DNA of 64,000 bases, taken from Neckera pumila (Eukaryota; Streptophyta; Bryopsida; Hypnales; Neckeraceae). The notes beneath the pieces were generated by a model. That model saw only the letters and a list, made by a program, of their open reading frames with translations, did not search any database and was not told the DNA's origin. A program made the position numbers and the translations under genes. Shown here piece after piece: positions 48,679 to 61,317 of the stretch. The first letter of the stretch is position 1. Each line of letters starts with the position of its first letter. Location of the stretch: assembly GCA_963969595.1 (NCBI GenBank), contig OZ018410.1:30694913-30758912 (forward strand). Direction: 5' to 3'.

Positions 48679-49582
48679 CCCCTAAAGGACCAACATGCGT
48701 TTTTTGGCCATATAGAATTTTTGGGCAGGTACGTGTGACTAGAGATATCCATATTTGAGGCTGAAATTTTAATAGAAGGTGGGGGCGAGGAATATCTTCA
48801 TGTGTACCAAGTTTCATGACATTTCGAAATACGAGTCAAAAGTTGTGACCTGATATGTTACTTTTTTTTGTAACCGGGCAGTTTGGGCAGATCAGAAAAA
48901 ATCATTTTTTCCGGAATTTTTTTTTGAAATTGGTTCTCTACATTTATATATACTTAAAAAGCTTTGAGTCACTCCATTTCAATCAATGAGTCAAAAGTTA
49001 TGAGGTTTTTTGGTTTGCGGGCAGTTATGGATTCTCTACTCTAAAAAACCCCTTAAAGTCGTTTATTTAACTCAATTTTCAATATTTTTGAAAAAAAAAA
49101 AAATCTAAGGATGTAGACTGATTATTACAACATTACAACCGTTGGGATTGGCATTTTTAAGTTCCATGATTAAATTTTTAACAATTTAGTATTTTGAGTC
49201 ATTTTCTACTTCTTTCTACTTGCTATTTTTTTCCTATATGTTGTACAATTCCAAATGATGTGAAAATTTTCATGCATATAGACAACTTGTTTAGGAAACT
49301 GAATTTAAAGAAGCACCACCTTTATCGGCACTTTTTCATTGAAAAGTGAGCTTGCAAAGTGCAGCTGTCCGGTTTTTCGCAGGATTGAAAAAATGGTTTT
49401 CAAGACTTTGAATGCTTACATCTTATGATCCACACGGTGGAATTTTCTGAAATTTTTACCACATGTTTTCAAAATCATACTACAAGATCCTATGGTTACA
49501 TGTGTCAAAAATTTGGTAGTTGTATTAGAAATGGCAGTTTTGGAGCGTTTTTGGTGATTACATAGTCGTGAAACTTTAGTGG
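48679..49582 (+). mobile_element. TTAA-flanked piggyBac-like element, copy F
   Basis: TTAA (48675-48678) precedes CCCCTAAAGGACC; the right end ACTTTAGTGG is followed by TTAA (49583-49586). Length 904 bp. The interior resembles copies A and B more than C-E, for example TAGTTGTATTAGAAATGGCAG near 49517. Confidence 0.9.
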
Positions 49583-49586
49583 TTAA

Positions 49587-51185
49587 TTTCACTTACAACA
49601 GTGCCGAAATATAATGTTATTGGCATGTTGCCTGGAGCCATAGACAAAGTCAAAGAACGTCTCAAACATCACCCTGTATTTTTTTGTAATGCAGCCGGCT
49701 TTTCGTGCCACTCCAGAAATAAAAAAAATCTGAAGGGTCGAGTTTCATGAACAGTGATCAAGCAGCAGGTGCATGCAGGGCACTGAGGGCAGTTGTTTCC
49801 CACGGACGCCGTCAGTGCACGCCTCTCGAGGTTCACACTTTGACACTTATAACTTCGATCCAATTAAGTCTTCCGTGCAGCAGCTTTTTCCAGTGACTGC
49901 TAGAGTGACTTGGGAATGACAACAAAATTACAAAACTTCTTGGGAACTTGGGAATGAAAACAAAACTAGGTGTGGATGCTCTGAAGTTCAGTTGCAAGCA
50001 CACGGCAGTGCAGTTCAGGACTTCAGGAGCAGTAGTGCGGGGGCGGAGCACCATCAATGACGTGGTGTTGGCGTATGCAACGGCCATGAGTGGAGGATAG
50101 ACAGCACGCAGATGCTCAGCTGGGCAGCTTTGTCGGCATGCCACCCTTGCTCAAGCCAACGCCTGACAGTCAGCGAAGTTTTTACTGGAGTCCTGCAGTG
50201 GCAGTACTGACTGTGGAATTGTAAGCTCATTGCTGGAGGTAAAAATGAATTTACAATCTTCCAGAGGTCGGCCGGTTTCCCACTCCATGTTTGTCTTGGA
50301 ACGGATATTGCTATTCGCTTCGAATCGCCCCGTACTGTCTCGCAGAGTGTAAGTATGTAGGTGGAAAGGCGTATTTATGGCACCCTGCTTTTGCTGGTCA
50401 CCGGGGAGGCCAGAAATAGGCCGAAACTTACGGTTGGGGCCCTCCCGAGCTCAGGGACAGGGGAGATTAGCCAAACAGATTGCAAGCACGGGGAAATTGG
50501 CCCCGGCTTCGCTGCACGACTCCCCTCATGCAAGATGCACGACAGCTCTAGCGCTCGTAGATACGCTAATATAGGTGCACTACCTTACTGGCTAGCCAGG
50601 TTCATCGAAAGCGGGGAAGGAACTAAGAATGTTTTTGTGGAGACGAATCCCAGTTGGGGGATTCTTGCAAGGACGTCCGAATGTATCGCCAGTTCCAGTT
50701 CCAGTTTAGAATTGTGGGCGTCACTGTAGATATTCCATACTCGTACTCTATGGCGGCAATCATTTGAAATGGGGCCAGGAATTCCAAGAATTCGTATTCA
50801 CGACAGGGGTTGCAAGAGGAGTTAACCAACTGGTTGTTGTCCTGTGCCCTTGTTCTGACTGAATGGGGTGATTCGGGAGGCAGTTCGGAAGTAATTTTCT
50901 GCGAGCATGTCCGCTGTCGTGAAGATATTCTCTATCTCGACATGATTCAATGCAGATGATCCAGCTGGTCCCCGTTTGCAGGTTTGGTCTGGGCCCCAAA
51001 TCTGAACTGGGCTGGTCGTCCACGTGCGTTTGAGAATCATGTACCGAAGTACGGTAAGCAAGCGAGTGTTGCCTTGAAATCTGTCTTGGTTGCATCACGG
51101 ACTGTTCTTGCGGGGGGGTTTCGTCGTCGTCGTCGTGAAGGTGAAGGATCACACGGAGGCATTTCGAGAGGGGATAAGCGAGAAT
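49587..51185. other. Upstream region of the ET gene
   Basis: GC content rises from about 49700. ORFs such as 50361-50729 show no recognised motif and are probably chance. The ET promoter and leader should lie in the last part, but no TATA box could be placed with confidence. Confidence 0.4.
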
Positions 51186-54100
51186 ATGTCGCTAGCCAGG
51201 GGTGGCAGCGGCAGCGGCTGGGGCGAGGGCGTGGTGTCGGACAAGCTGCAGCCTGTGCCACTGTCGTTTCGAGTGGCTTCCACCGGAGATGCCGCGGCTG
51301 GGCGGGTGAAAAAACCACTGCGCTTGAAGCGAGAGGATCATGCTCATGTGAAGCACGACGACTGCTTCTCTGAATGGAAGGTACGAATCCTCTGGGTCTC
51401 CCGTGGTGTTAGCTTCTTCCAAACTCACCTTCGCACCTTCTCACTGTGGTCTGGCAATGGCGATGCGCAAGGGTTGCTTGGTTGGTTCTGCCTTGGGCAA
51501 TGATTTACGTGCTGCTTGAAAACTTTTCTCCAGGTTGAATCGTTAATTTTGAATTTAGCAATCGATTTCCCAATCTTTGAAAACGCGAATTGAAAATCCA
51601 AATTTTCGGTTGCAATCTCGTCGTGTTTGTGTCGTAGCTAGAGCCACAATGCCCTGTTTTGAGAAGAGTCTGCGAGTGTTTATTTCACCTGAATGAAGTC
51701 ATCTTGTAGATCTTGTAATCCAGTGTTGTATCAATCCGTAGATCCAGCTCTTTTGTAATATGTTGGGACTTTAGGGTTACTCCTAGAGCTTAATCCTAAA
51801 AGAATCTAATTGTAGAAACAGGGTTTATTGGTTAATACAAAGAAAGCTTTGGTTCCGAGACTAGGAATTTGAACCATTCTACTAATTTCTCTGTCCACTG
51901 AGGTGATGGCTAGAATGTAACTATGCTTCTCTAATGCAAGGTAGGACCGTCCTTTTAAGGGCTGCAGCCTGATATTATGTTGAGTGATTTTTTGTGGAAA
52001 CACTAGATATGGCAGAGGACAACGCACTTTGAATCAAAGTAAGGATGGGGCGAGTGCTGCGTAGGGACAACCACGCCTTGAAATGTACACTTCTGATACA
52101 TCGTCTCCTTAAAACAACATACATTGAACCTCTCCTAAGCACAGCACTCATTCCAAAATAGTTGAATGCTTGTACAGTTCGTTGTGAAGTGAAATCAGAG
52201 TCGAAATTCATGAGCGCCTCAACCTAGAATGTGCAATCAATGTACATTGAGAAATATAATAGTAATAGTAATCGCTGTGTTTGATTACACTAGCCTGGGA
52301 CCAATTTAGATGAAGGTTGTGTTTCCTCATTGGAAGCGTGAGTTTGTGGTCTCTGAATCGTTTTTTACAAGTAGAATTTCTGCAGGGAATGCTTTGCGTG
52401 TTCTCCATTGACAGGAATGTGCGACTGAGTCGTGATTTCATTGTATGTTGTTTGCGTTTAGGTTCTCGTTGGTTCCTCAGACTGGAAGGAGCACGCCTCC
52501 GGCAAGATCCCGGACCGCTTCCGGATCAGCAACTTGCCCAGCAACTACGTGGGCTCCGGGCTGTACGAGCTGGGCGTGACACCCCCGGTGTGGCTTCCGC
52601 CGCAACGCGGCCACGATGTCCTCAAACCGCAAGACGTCGTGGTCGTCTACCTCGGCTGCTCCGATAACGTGCACCAACGTTTGCTGCGCTACGGCCAGAC
52701 CGGCGCTCATCTGGAAGGCGTCAGGTACTTCAGGTTTCGCCGATTCCTCCGATTATTCATTTTTTCAGGTTCAGATTAGCTTCGCATCAAATCATATGCA
52801 AGGTCGTTCCAATGTTGGAATGAGAGGACTTTTAAGAGGAGAAAAAGTTCTGGGTGCTTTGAAATCTCATTTTCTCACAATTTTCAATTGAAAAAGAATT
52901 TCCACGAATTTAAAAAGGAAGATGAGCCTCATGGAGATGAGTTGAAAACCATACCCCACTTCGTTGAAGAATGTGGGTTAGGCACATGGCAAGTAGTTTC
53001 CTACCATGAGAACCTCCATCGATGGAAGTGGCTACTCTGACACCCACTATGGACGTGATTTTCTCTCACGAAGAGAGAATTTGGACTGGTCGCCATTGAG
53101 TGGTTGAGTGATTGAGTGATTGTGTGATTGAGTGATTGAGAGACCGAGAGACCGATTTTAGGTCTGTTAATGTGGATGGATCTCGTGCAGGTCGACAAGA
53201 TTGTTTGCTGTGAAAAACGACAGAGCCGACGGATGGAAGGCAGATTTGCACAACGGAGAGCGGTCGACGAGCTTGACGAGGGATCATGAGAGGACCTTGA
53301 GCATTGAGAGGGTTCCGAGCACTGCGGGCAGCAGACCCACGAGCAATGCAAGCATGAACGCGAACGACGAGGCCGCTGCACCCTCAACTTCTAATCAGTC
53401 GAAAACCAGCTCTTCTTTCGATCAAGTGGGAAGCCTTTCACCGCGAGGTCCTCGTCTCTTCTCCGAGGTTTTCGCCCTCGGGTGCTCCATCGCGTTTCGG
53501 TGGGCTGCGGTAAGCCATGATTTCGGGTGGGGTTTAGTTTTGGGTCTGTGCTGTGTGGAAGCTTCAATGCCATCGAAAGTGTATATTAACCCTTGAAGGA
53601 CACACAGGCCCTCATGGGGCTCCATTTCAGTGTAATTGCGAGTCTGTGTCTTTTTAGAGTATAGGGGTTGAAATGCACTAGGTACCTCAAATCTATAGCC
53701 TGGTTGTGGAATGTAGACATCGGTTCTCTAGCTTTCAGTTACCTATCGTAGTGCGTACCAAATGAAGACGATGATCCGATGTTGGAGTTTGAAAGCCGAA
53801 GAAACTAAGACTTGGAATTGAAATCGCATAGAGGAAAGTGGTTATGGAGTCCTAATAACGCAGCCCTTGTTGTGGAATGCTTGACTGACATCTGTGGATT
53901 AGAAGTCCTCGTCATGGGTTTGAAAGTTTTCGGTAAGATTTATCGAGCCATTTTGTTCATGAATACTTGGATGAAGTGCAGACGGATACTAAGGCTGAAG
54001 CGGAGCGCTCGGAGGCCGATCTAGTAGAGATTTTCGACTACGCATGGAAACGAGGTGGGAATTTCCGCCAACGATCGCCGGATATTCTCGCCAAGATCGT

Positions 54101-55073
54101 CATGGGGGGCGCTTTGGGTTCCAACGGCTCCAGTTACGGTTGCTTTGGGGCAAGCTCGACGCGGACGTGGTTCTTCTTCCATCGCGCCCGCGTGGGCGTG
54201 CCTATTTCGGCTCGCAAACCCGGAGCAAAAGAAGGCAACCACCGCTCCAGCAGTGGCCGGACCGACCGCAGCCCCGTCGGCGACTTCTTCCCCCTTTTCC
54301 GCACCAGTCCGCAGTGCAGGACCTCCAAGAGCAGCGAGTTCACCAAGCTCGACATCCCCCTCGACCGTTGCAGCGCGCTTCTCGACAACGGCTTCCCTTG
54401 CAACGCACTCCCCGTGAAAGGCGGCAAACGATGCCATCTCCACAAAGATCAACGAAAACAATCCCAAGGCAAATCAGGTCGCGTCGCGCACACCAACCTA
54501 CTCAGCCCCGCTCATGACAGAAGCCACCTCCCCGACGGCGCGGAGTCGCCCATTTTGCCCGGCCCCGAGCCGCGGCCGTCAAGTTCCTGCTTCCCGTACC
54601 TGCTGTCGCCCGCGCCCTCCGCGCCCAATGGAGCCTCACGCGAGCCGAAACGCCACAGCAACTTGTCCTTCACCTCGTGGTTACGCACTTCCGAGATTCG
54701 CATGGCGAGGAGCCGAGAATGGGACGCACCCACCGGGGCGGTGATGAGCGGGAGCCCGGAAGGAGCGACGCCCAAGCACAGCAGCGGCAGGTACAGCAGC
54801 ATTCTGGCCACGACGCTGGAGGAGGCGCAACCCGAGTCGCCGTTTGGGACGCCGCCCATGTCGCCATCGCGACGACAGATCTGCGGGTTGCGCCTCGACG
54901 ACGGGACTGTGTGTCCTGACCCGCCGCGACCGGAGCGCAAGCGTTGCGAGGCGCACAAGGGACGGCGCAACCAGTCGCCCAAGTCGCCGCGAGCGTCCCC
55001 GACGGCAATCAATACCAACTCCACCAACAGCATCACCAGCGGCAGCGGCATGCCCGCCGGTGGGTTTTTCTAG
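51186..55073 (+). CDS. ET: EFFECTOR OF TRANSCRIPTION-type protein (GIY-YIG-like domain, Cys-rich repeats)
   Basis: Four exons, 51186-51380, 52462-52724, 53191-53509 and 53982-55073, join in phase to give 622 residues. Residues about 66-153 form the ET-type GIY-YIG-like domain: VLVGSSDWKEH, SGLYELGV (GLY 98-100) and VVYLGCSDN (YLG 128-130). FSEVFALGCSIAFRWAA follows (about 243-259), then an EIFDYAWKRGGNFRQ segment. Two ET-specific cysteine motifs follow: C-X9-C-X9-C-X2-H from Cys389 (CSALLDNGFPC, KRCHLHK) and from Cys560 (CGLRLDDGTVC, KRCEAHKG). Plant ET proteins are nuclear regulators linked to gibberellin responses and differentiation, and the family is plant-specific. The first exon start is inferred; an in-frame upstream ATG at 51090 would add 32 residues. 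The linker between the two Cys motifs is long and Ser/Pro-rich. Confidence 0.9.
53090..53157. repeat. Short tandem repeat in ET intron 2
   Basis: A GAGTGATT unit is repeated five to six times with variants, followed by two GAGACCGA units, shortly before the exon 3 acceptor. Confidence 0.8.
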
Positions 55074-58000
55074 AGCTAGCAACCACAAAGTCCCCTGCAT
55101 TGTAGTGGGCTCCTTACTTAGCTTCACAGGCATGCGACGACGTCGAAGAGTACGCGTAGTTCGGGTCTAAAAGACCATTGTGAAGAAAGAGTCTATTTAG
55201 GGTAGTTTTAAAGACACTCATCAAATGGTGTGTATCATACATAGCGAGATTGACTGGTTTTCTTTTCTTTCGATTTGTACACGATTGTATCATGATGAAT
55301 TTTGTTCTCTCTTGCTTTTGCAAATGATAATGCAAAGTCGAAGTTTTAATTTCAACAATTATGGCATTCTCTTGTGGGCTCGTAAGAAGAAGGATATATT
55401 ATTGATGATATTACAATTGAATGAGTGAAAGAAATATATGCAAAAGCTTCATGAGAGTGTAGATAAAAGAACGCAGTTGGGAAGGAGATGCGTTTGGGTA
55501 CTTTCATTACTATTTTGAATGTAGGGAAGAGATTGCTGTCATTTTTTTTAAAATTAGACAAATTGAAATTTTTATTTAAAAAAACCCTATATAAGAAATG
55601 ATTTTGGCAATTCTTTCTTCATCCCTAAAGGACTGCTCGAGTAGTCCAAATTTAGAAATGTGAAATTGTGTTTTAAAGTGCAACTTAGAATAAGTAAATT
55701 AGGGGTGACCCTCAGACAAAAGTTGTAAATTATGACCTATAGATGGTATTTACATGGTCGGATCTATCATTGCTCTAACCAATATGTATTGAGAAAGTAT
55801 GAGACAAGAAAATCAAAATTCTTTTCTACTTTAATGAATTGTAAATTGAATATAAGTTATTTTCACAATATCCTTTTTTGATATGATTTAGAATGCAAAG
55901 TTCCAACCATGGTGACATTCTAAGACTATTTTGTTACTCATTTATTGAAGCCATTTTAAGGCTTATTATTTGAATTAAGAAAGTTAGATTTTGAAATGGA
56001 TCATACTTGTAGTCTTTGAATTTTTAAAACTTTGCATAGAAGTTTTTAAAATTTTCAATCATTCTTTATAAATGAGAAGAAACTAATACATGAAAATTAG
56101 AACAAATGGATGGATGATATTGTACCCTATGTGCCTTTAATGGTGAGACAACCTCAAATTGGATTGATCACTTAGAAGATATAAGGTTGATTTTTCCTAT
56201 AATTTGAAAACCACTTCCTTTCACAACCAATACTTCATGAACTATGTGTTTGAATATTCATTTATCATCTATGTGAATTCTACTAATGTAGTGTAGAACA
56301 TATATATTGTAATACATATGTGAAATATGCCAAATTATATAATATAAGAAGGTTAATTGAAATAAACAAATCAATGCAACACTGGAAGTTAAATCAAACA
56401 TCCAAGACTTCCATTTTAGAAAAGAAAAAAAAGAAGAAAAAAAAAAGAATATAAAGAAGGAAGTGGTAGCCTACTATACTGTAAAAATTTCCATGACTTT
56501 CTTCTTGAAGTGACATTTATTTTACAATGACAGTAATGTTGTGCCTCACTAATACAATAACCAATTTAGGATATATTCGCACTTAGTCTTAAGGGTGATG
56601 TTTGCAACGTGGATCCGGTTCACAAGTAGGTCTAAATTCATTCCTAAGTCCCTTAGTAATACCACTCTTTAACACCAAAGGAGAACATACCTTTAGCAAT
56701 TTTGTAAAAATGCCAAAGGATATTCCCAACTATGGTGTCAAAAGTCAAATGTATTTTTCAAATATTTCCATAAAAAATGAAACGTAAACCACTCCCAGAA
56801 AATGCGTTGTTCATTTTCTGGAGGCTTCTGGGCACAATGAGGCCGTAATGCCCAATTACGCAGGTTTGCCCACGTAATTGAGTATTGCAGATTTTTTATC
56901 CAATTGCGATTTCTCATCCAATTGTTTTCATCCAACTTCATTGTTTTTTGCTCGTGGTTTACGCCAGCCAATGCCCCTCGTCATTGGGAATTCTGCGAAT
57001 TGAAATGCCTCCTCGTCGGGCTCTACCCTCCTTGTTCCTCCCCGTTGGCATTTTAATTTGCAAAATCCCCTCCTCCTCGGGCATTGCCCTATAAGGTAAC
57101 CACACCTAAAATCACATAGTGGATATTCTTGCCTAAAGTGTACTCACACTATTCATATGATTCTAAGATCGCTTTTGGGTACACCTATTCCCAGCACTTT
57201 GAAAATTCGTAGTTTGTTCACATGGTGTCGAAAAAATGCATTCTAAGAGAATCTATAATCCCCTTTTGACTACCAGTAGGACCCCACAAATTTTTTTCAA
57301 TATAATAAGTGAAAACCATGCTGAATCATGCTGAATTGCTTGACTGGGCGATTTAAGGTCAGTTACCTTACATAATTCTCCAAAACAGTCTCAAAGAGTC
57401 AAATCCCCAGTATGTAATCTCCTTAAATTATACGGAGTACCTATTTCAACCAAGACACGGAATCAAATGCCCAAGGAAACTAAAAAGTCAAATCCTCATG
57501 AGTACTTGTGCCGCGGACTGAGCAGTGACATCTTAAGTTCATCAGTTTATTACTTAAAAACTTATTTCCCCAAGACTCACATGTCCATCAACCTCTAAGT
57601 TACAGACTCACACGGCAGACGCGCTCCGACGCTCCACCAAATTGAATTTTCGTCGGAAGCTACCGGTATTCTCAAGGCCATGCTGTATTTAAACCGAATG
57701 TCAGCGAACACCACTTGCCAACCAAAGCTCTCTAACCGGCGCTTTCCTTGCAGGATTACAATTACAGACAGATTTCATGTACGAGATAGACAGACAGCAA
57801 GTATGAACATGAGTCGCAGGAATTTCATGCAGTGATCACCTGCGCAAGGAGATGCTTTTAGTGAACAGACTCATGTAGGATTTTTGGTTTTCAAAACTAT
57901 TTGAAGGTTCAAGTGGAGTGTGGTTGTCTGGTTGAATGGTGATTTGGCCTACGAATTGAGAGACAGAGAGGGTTTTATGGCTACAGTGCGTCGCGGAGAA

Positions 58001-58649
58001 GGTCGAGGCGCCGGGGATTTTGAATAGAGCATGCGGCTGGGATGGTGACGACGACTTTGCAGAGGACAGGTTAGAACCGGGGTTGTCAGGATCTGGAAAA
58101 GAATCCTGTTTTTGGTGATTGTGACTGTGTTGAAGGTGTGGTGTTCTTGTTGGGTTGAGATCAAGCTGCGAGCTAGGTGTATTCGGAGAATTACAGACGA
58201 GGAGAAGCCGCGCTCTGGTACGTAATAATTTGAATGAATCTGTCGCCATGGCCTTGCTCTGTTTCTTGGATTCAATGGCTTTGTCGGTAAAATACAGAGC
58301 GCATGTTGTGGCCCACGTGAAACTCCAAAAAAATGAAAGCAGAAGCAGAAGCAGAGCAGAATTTACTCGAGTCTTGGCACACCTGTGAGATTACATTCAG
58401 GCGAAGGACTTCTGTGTAGTTGCAGCTCTGGGTTAATCTTAGACGAAACCGAGTTTCAAGTCTGAAGAAGCCTGAAGCGTTTTAAAATAAAGAATCGTCA
58501 GTCTGTCGGTAAATCGTGTTTACAGGAGGATGCTTGTTTTTGTAGAGCAAGCATGGCAGATAGGTTAGGCAGTGCAAACCTTCGACTGATGATTGAAGCT
58601 TGTGTGGTGTTCTTGCAACAGAGTACCGAGTTAGGGTTATAAATTAGAC
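55074..58649. other. ET 3' flank, AT-rich spacer and AP2/ERF upstream region
   Basis: No gene is supportable. The first ~300 bp are likely ET 3' untranslated sequence. From about 55500 to 57000 it is AT-rich. A single CCCTAAAGGAC string at 55623 resembles the end of the TTAA-type elements but has no partner. A 137-codon minus-strand ORF at 57836-58249 opposes the probable AP2/ERF promoter and has no recognised motif. Confidence 0.4.
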
Positions 58650-61317
58650 ATGACAGAAATTGCACCGCCACGATGGGGGGCGATGAACGTCTTGATGAGG
58701 TTGAAGAACAAAATCAGGGAGAAGTTCTTCTGGGATCGAATTTTAACTGACCCCGACCCCCCGGATTCATCGATGCACTCTGCGACGGGCAGTCATCAGC
58801 ATGACAAGGAATCTACTCCACAAAGTCATCCCGACTTCCAGTTCTACGATGCCATGGACGGTTCCGAGCCTCAAAATTATGCATTAGGTCAAACTTTTAC
58901 GGAGATGCTGCTTCAAGGTGGTGAAGGAGCAATGCTGGATCACGCGCAAAGGGGAAGTAGTGTACCTTCACATGAGCAGCCTGAAGCATTTCTTACATTA
59001 GCTGATTTCGACATGGATGGTCAGCAACAACCATGGCCACCAGCCGCAGCTGAAATGGATCTACAGAGGGATTTACCATACTGGGCAACCACCCCGGCTG
59101 TGCCTGTGTATGCTGAATTTGGGTGTAAGGAAGAGTATGTCGATGCGCGGATGGAGCTTCCAGACGATTCCAGTGCTGCTTCTGCTTCACAACTGAGCAG
59201 AGTGGAGACGACGGAGATGGTGGACATTGGAGAGTCGTCTGCAGCAGCGCTGCAACCGGCGCAGTGGCAGCAGCTCATGATCTTACGGCAATTCTTGGAA
59301 ATTGATGGCGTTGAGGGCGTTGAGCAAGCGGGTGCAGGCTGGCGGGTCATTTTGAGCATTGTTTCTGCTTTTCGAAGAATCTCGGGCCTGGTCAGGATTC
59401 GGAGATTGCAGAGAACCACTTCGGTAAGGAACTCATACATTTACATGAATGTATATGTTCTAAGTTGTTGCAGCTCTTGTAGAGGTGACTACTGTAGTTT
59501 CCTGCGTATTTAATGCCCTTATGCATTCTCGTTTTAGGGTTTTGTGGATTTCTTCAAATAATACAAGCAGCTTCGCTACAAGAACCCACTTTCCCTTTTT
59601 TAGTACAGCTACAACACTAGGAGACCCTCTTTCTCTTTTGTTGTGCAACTACAAGAGTATGAGAGGCTCTGTCCCTTTTCGTACGGTAGTTTCAACGTTA
59701 ATGAGAGACTGTAGCTTATTTCATAAATAGGTGTGCTGTAAATGTTGCTTATATCTTGTTAGCGACTGGAATTCTGTTTTTTAGCAGCAGCAGCCACTTT
59801 ACATGAAAGCCTGCGCACTTCACTGTAGGTGTACTGGAGTTTGCATTGATCCAATGCCTCCTCCTCTGCAATCTTGAGCCAACAAAAGAAGCAACTGCAC
59901 TATGAGAGGCTTGTCCCTATCATAGTGTAACTGCAATGTTATGAGACGCTCTTAGCTTATGTCATAGTGCAGCTACACTTTAGGTTCATGTTAAGAACTA
60001 GGGCTCAATTTTTTAGTATCAAACAAATACCGAACTCAAGAAACCCTTTTTTTCATTTCAGTATAGGTGTGGCTTGTGATGATGCAATGGTCCTCCTCCC
60101 CCTTCGATCTACAACCTATTCAAAAATCAAGTAGCTAAGGTAGAACCACCCATATCGAATCACTTAAGCAATTTCAGTAGTCCCAACTTTGGAAAGGAGA
60201 AAAAAACGCATTCCAAGCTTTGATTGAAATTTGTTTCCAGCCTTGATTGAAAAAAGTGGTATCCTACATGTTGGTCATGGCTCCTTGATCGGGAATGGGT
60301 AGTTCTACCTTATGCTCCGAGAGGCTCTGCAACTTATTTCTCAGCGTAACTCCATTGTAAGTGTAATTTATGTCATTGTCATTGTAAGTGGAATTTATTT
60401 CTCGGTGTAACTCCATTGTAAGTGTAATTTATGTCATTGTAAGTGTTAATTTATTTCTCAGTGTAACTCCATTGTAAGTGTAATTTATGTCATGTCAGGG
60501 ACTCGGGCTTAGCATTCGAGTAGCAACCAAGCACTGTACAGTACATGCAGTGGTGCTTCCCCACATTCTCATTAAGATGTAGCAAACAAATAAACGCCGT
60601 ACATATAAGCCAACTCAATTTTTCTCCTTTCATTACTTGTGTAGCTTGTGATGATGCAATGGGCCTCCTCCCCTTCTATCTACAGCCAATTGATAAAACG
60701 AGCAACTATGCTACAAGAGACATTGCAACTTATTTCTCAGCGTAACTCCATTGTAGATGTAATTTATGTCATGTCAGTGTCTCAGGCTTAGTGTTCGAAT
60801 AGCAAACAAAGACTCTACACGAGAGCCCCTGCTTAACATTCTCACTTAAGATGTAGAGAGTGTTGACGAAACGGTTTTCCTCTCCTGAGCTCCAGAGCCA
60901 AGAAAGAGTTTTGGGTCCTAATGCCTAAACCCTGAACCCTAAGCCACTAGTTTCGATTTTTGTGTGTTGCAGGAGCAAACGGCTGGGAATACGCCCAGGC
61001 GAATAGGCCCCGGCCCTCGGTACAAAGGCATTCGGCAACGCAACGGGAAATGGGTGTCGGAGATCCGGATTGGAGGGACGCTGGAGAAAGTGTGGCTGGG
61101 GTCGTACAACACGGAGAAGGAGGCCGCTCTGGCCTTTGATGCAGGGAAGCACCACTGCAGCGCCAGGAAGTCCAGGAACTTCAACTTCGCCGACTCGCCC
61201 CGCCTGCTGGGGGCTCCGGAGAATCTGATGCACCTCTCCTCCGTCGAAAGACGCACGAGGATTCAACGCTTGGCGGAGGATCACGCACGCACCTATGGCA
61301 ACGCACACATCCGTTGA
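58650..61317 (+). CDS. AP2/ERF-domain transcription factor
   Basis: Two exons, 58650-59423 and 60973-61317, join in phase across a 1549-bp GT-AG intron to encode 372 residues. The single AP2/ERF domain lies at about residues 274-331, wholly in exon 2: YKGIRQRNGKWVSEIR, then KVWLGSYNTEKEAALAFDAG and NFNF. WLG and the AFD helix residues are the family hallmarks; the first strands bind the DNA major groove. The usual PW of ERF proteins (RQRPWGKW) is shortened to RQRNGKW, and the domain has an unusual KHHC after the helix, so subgroup placement is uncertain. The N-terminal 258 residues are acidic and Gln/Ser-rich with no known domain, plausible for activation. There is a short basic C-terminal tail. 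Confidence 0.9.
59840..60830. repeat. Degenerate tandem repeats filling the AP2/ERF intron
   Basis: A TTATTTCTCAGCGTAACTCC-headed unit starts at about 60334, 60395, 60451 and 60730. A GCTTGTGATGATGCAATGG block followed by CCTCCTCC occurs at 60072 and 60643 with a weaker form near 59845. A GAGAGGCTCTG-like word recurs from 59660 on. The order is repeated, suggesting successive segmental duplications. Confidence 0.75.

Noticed and set aside
50361..50729. 122-codon ORF upstream of the ET gene
   Set aside because: No family resemblance, and an overlapping ORF exists in another frame; it could be leader sequence but there is no evidence of coding.
55620..55640. CCCTAAAGGAC as a seventh TTAA-type element
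   Set aside because: It is preceded by TCAT, not TTAA, and no right end or shared interior was seen.
57836..58249. Minus-strand ORF of 137 codons upstream of the AP2/ERF gene
   Set aside because: Composition is Ser/Pro/His-rich without a motif, it overlaps another minus-strand ORF in a different frame, and it sits in a probable promoter region.
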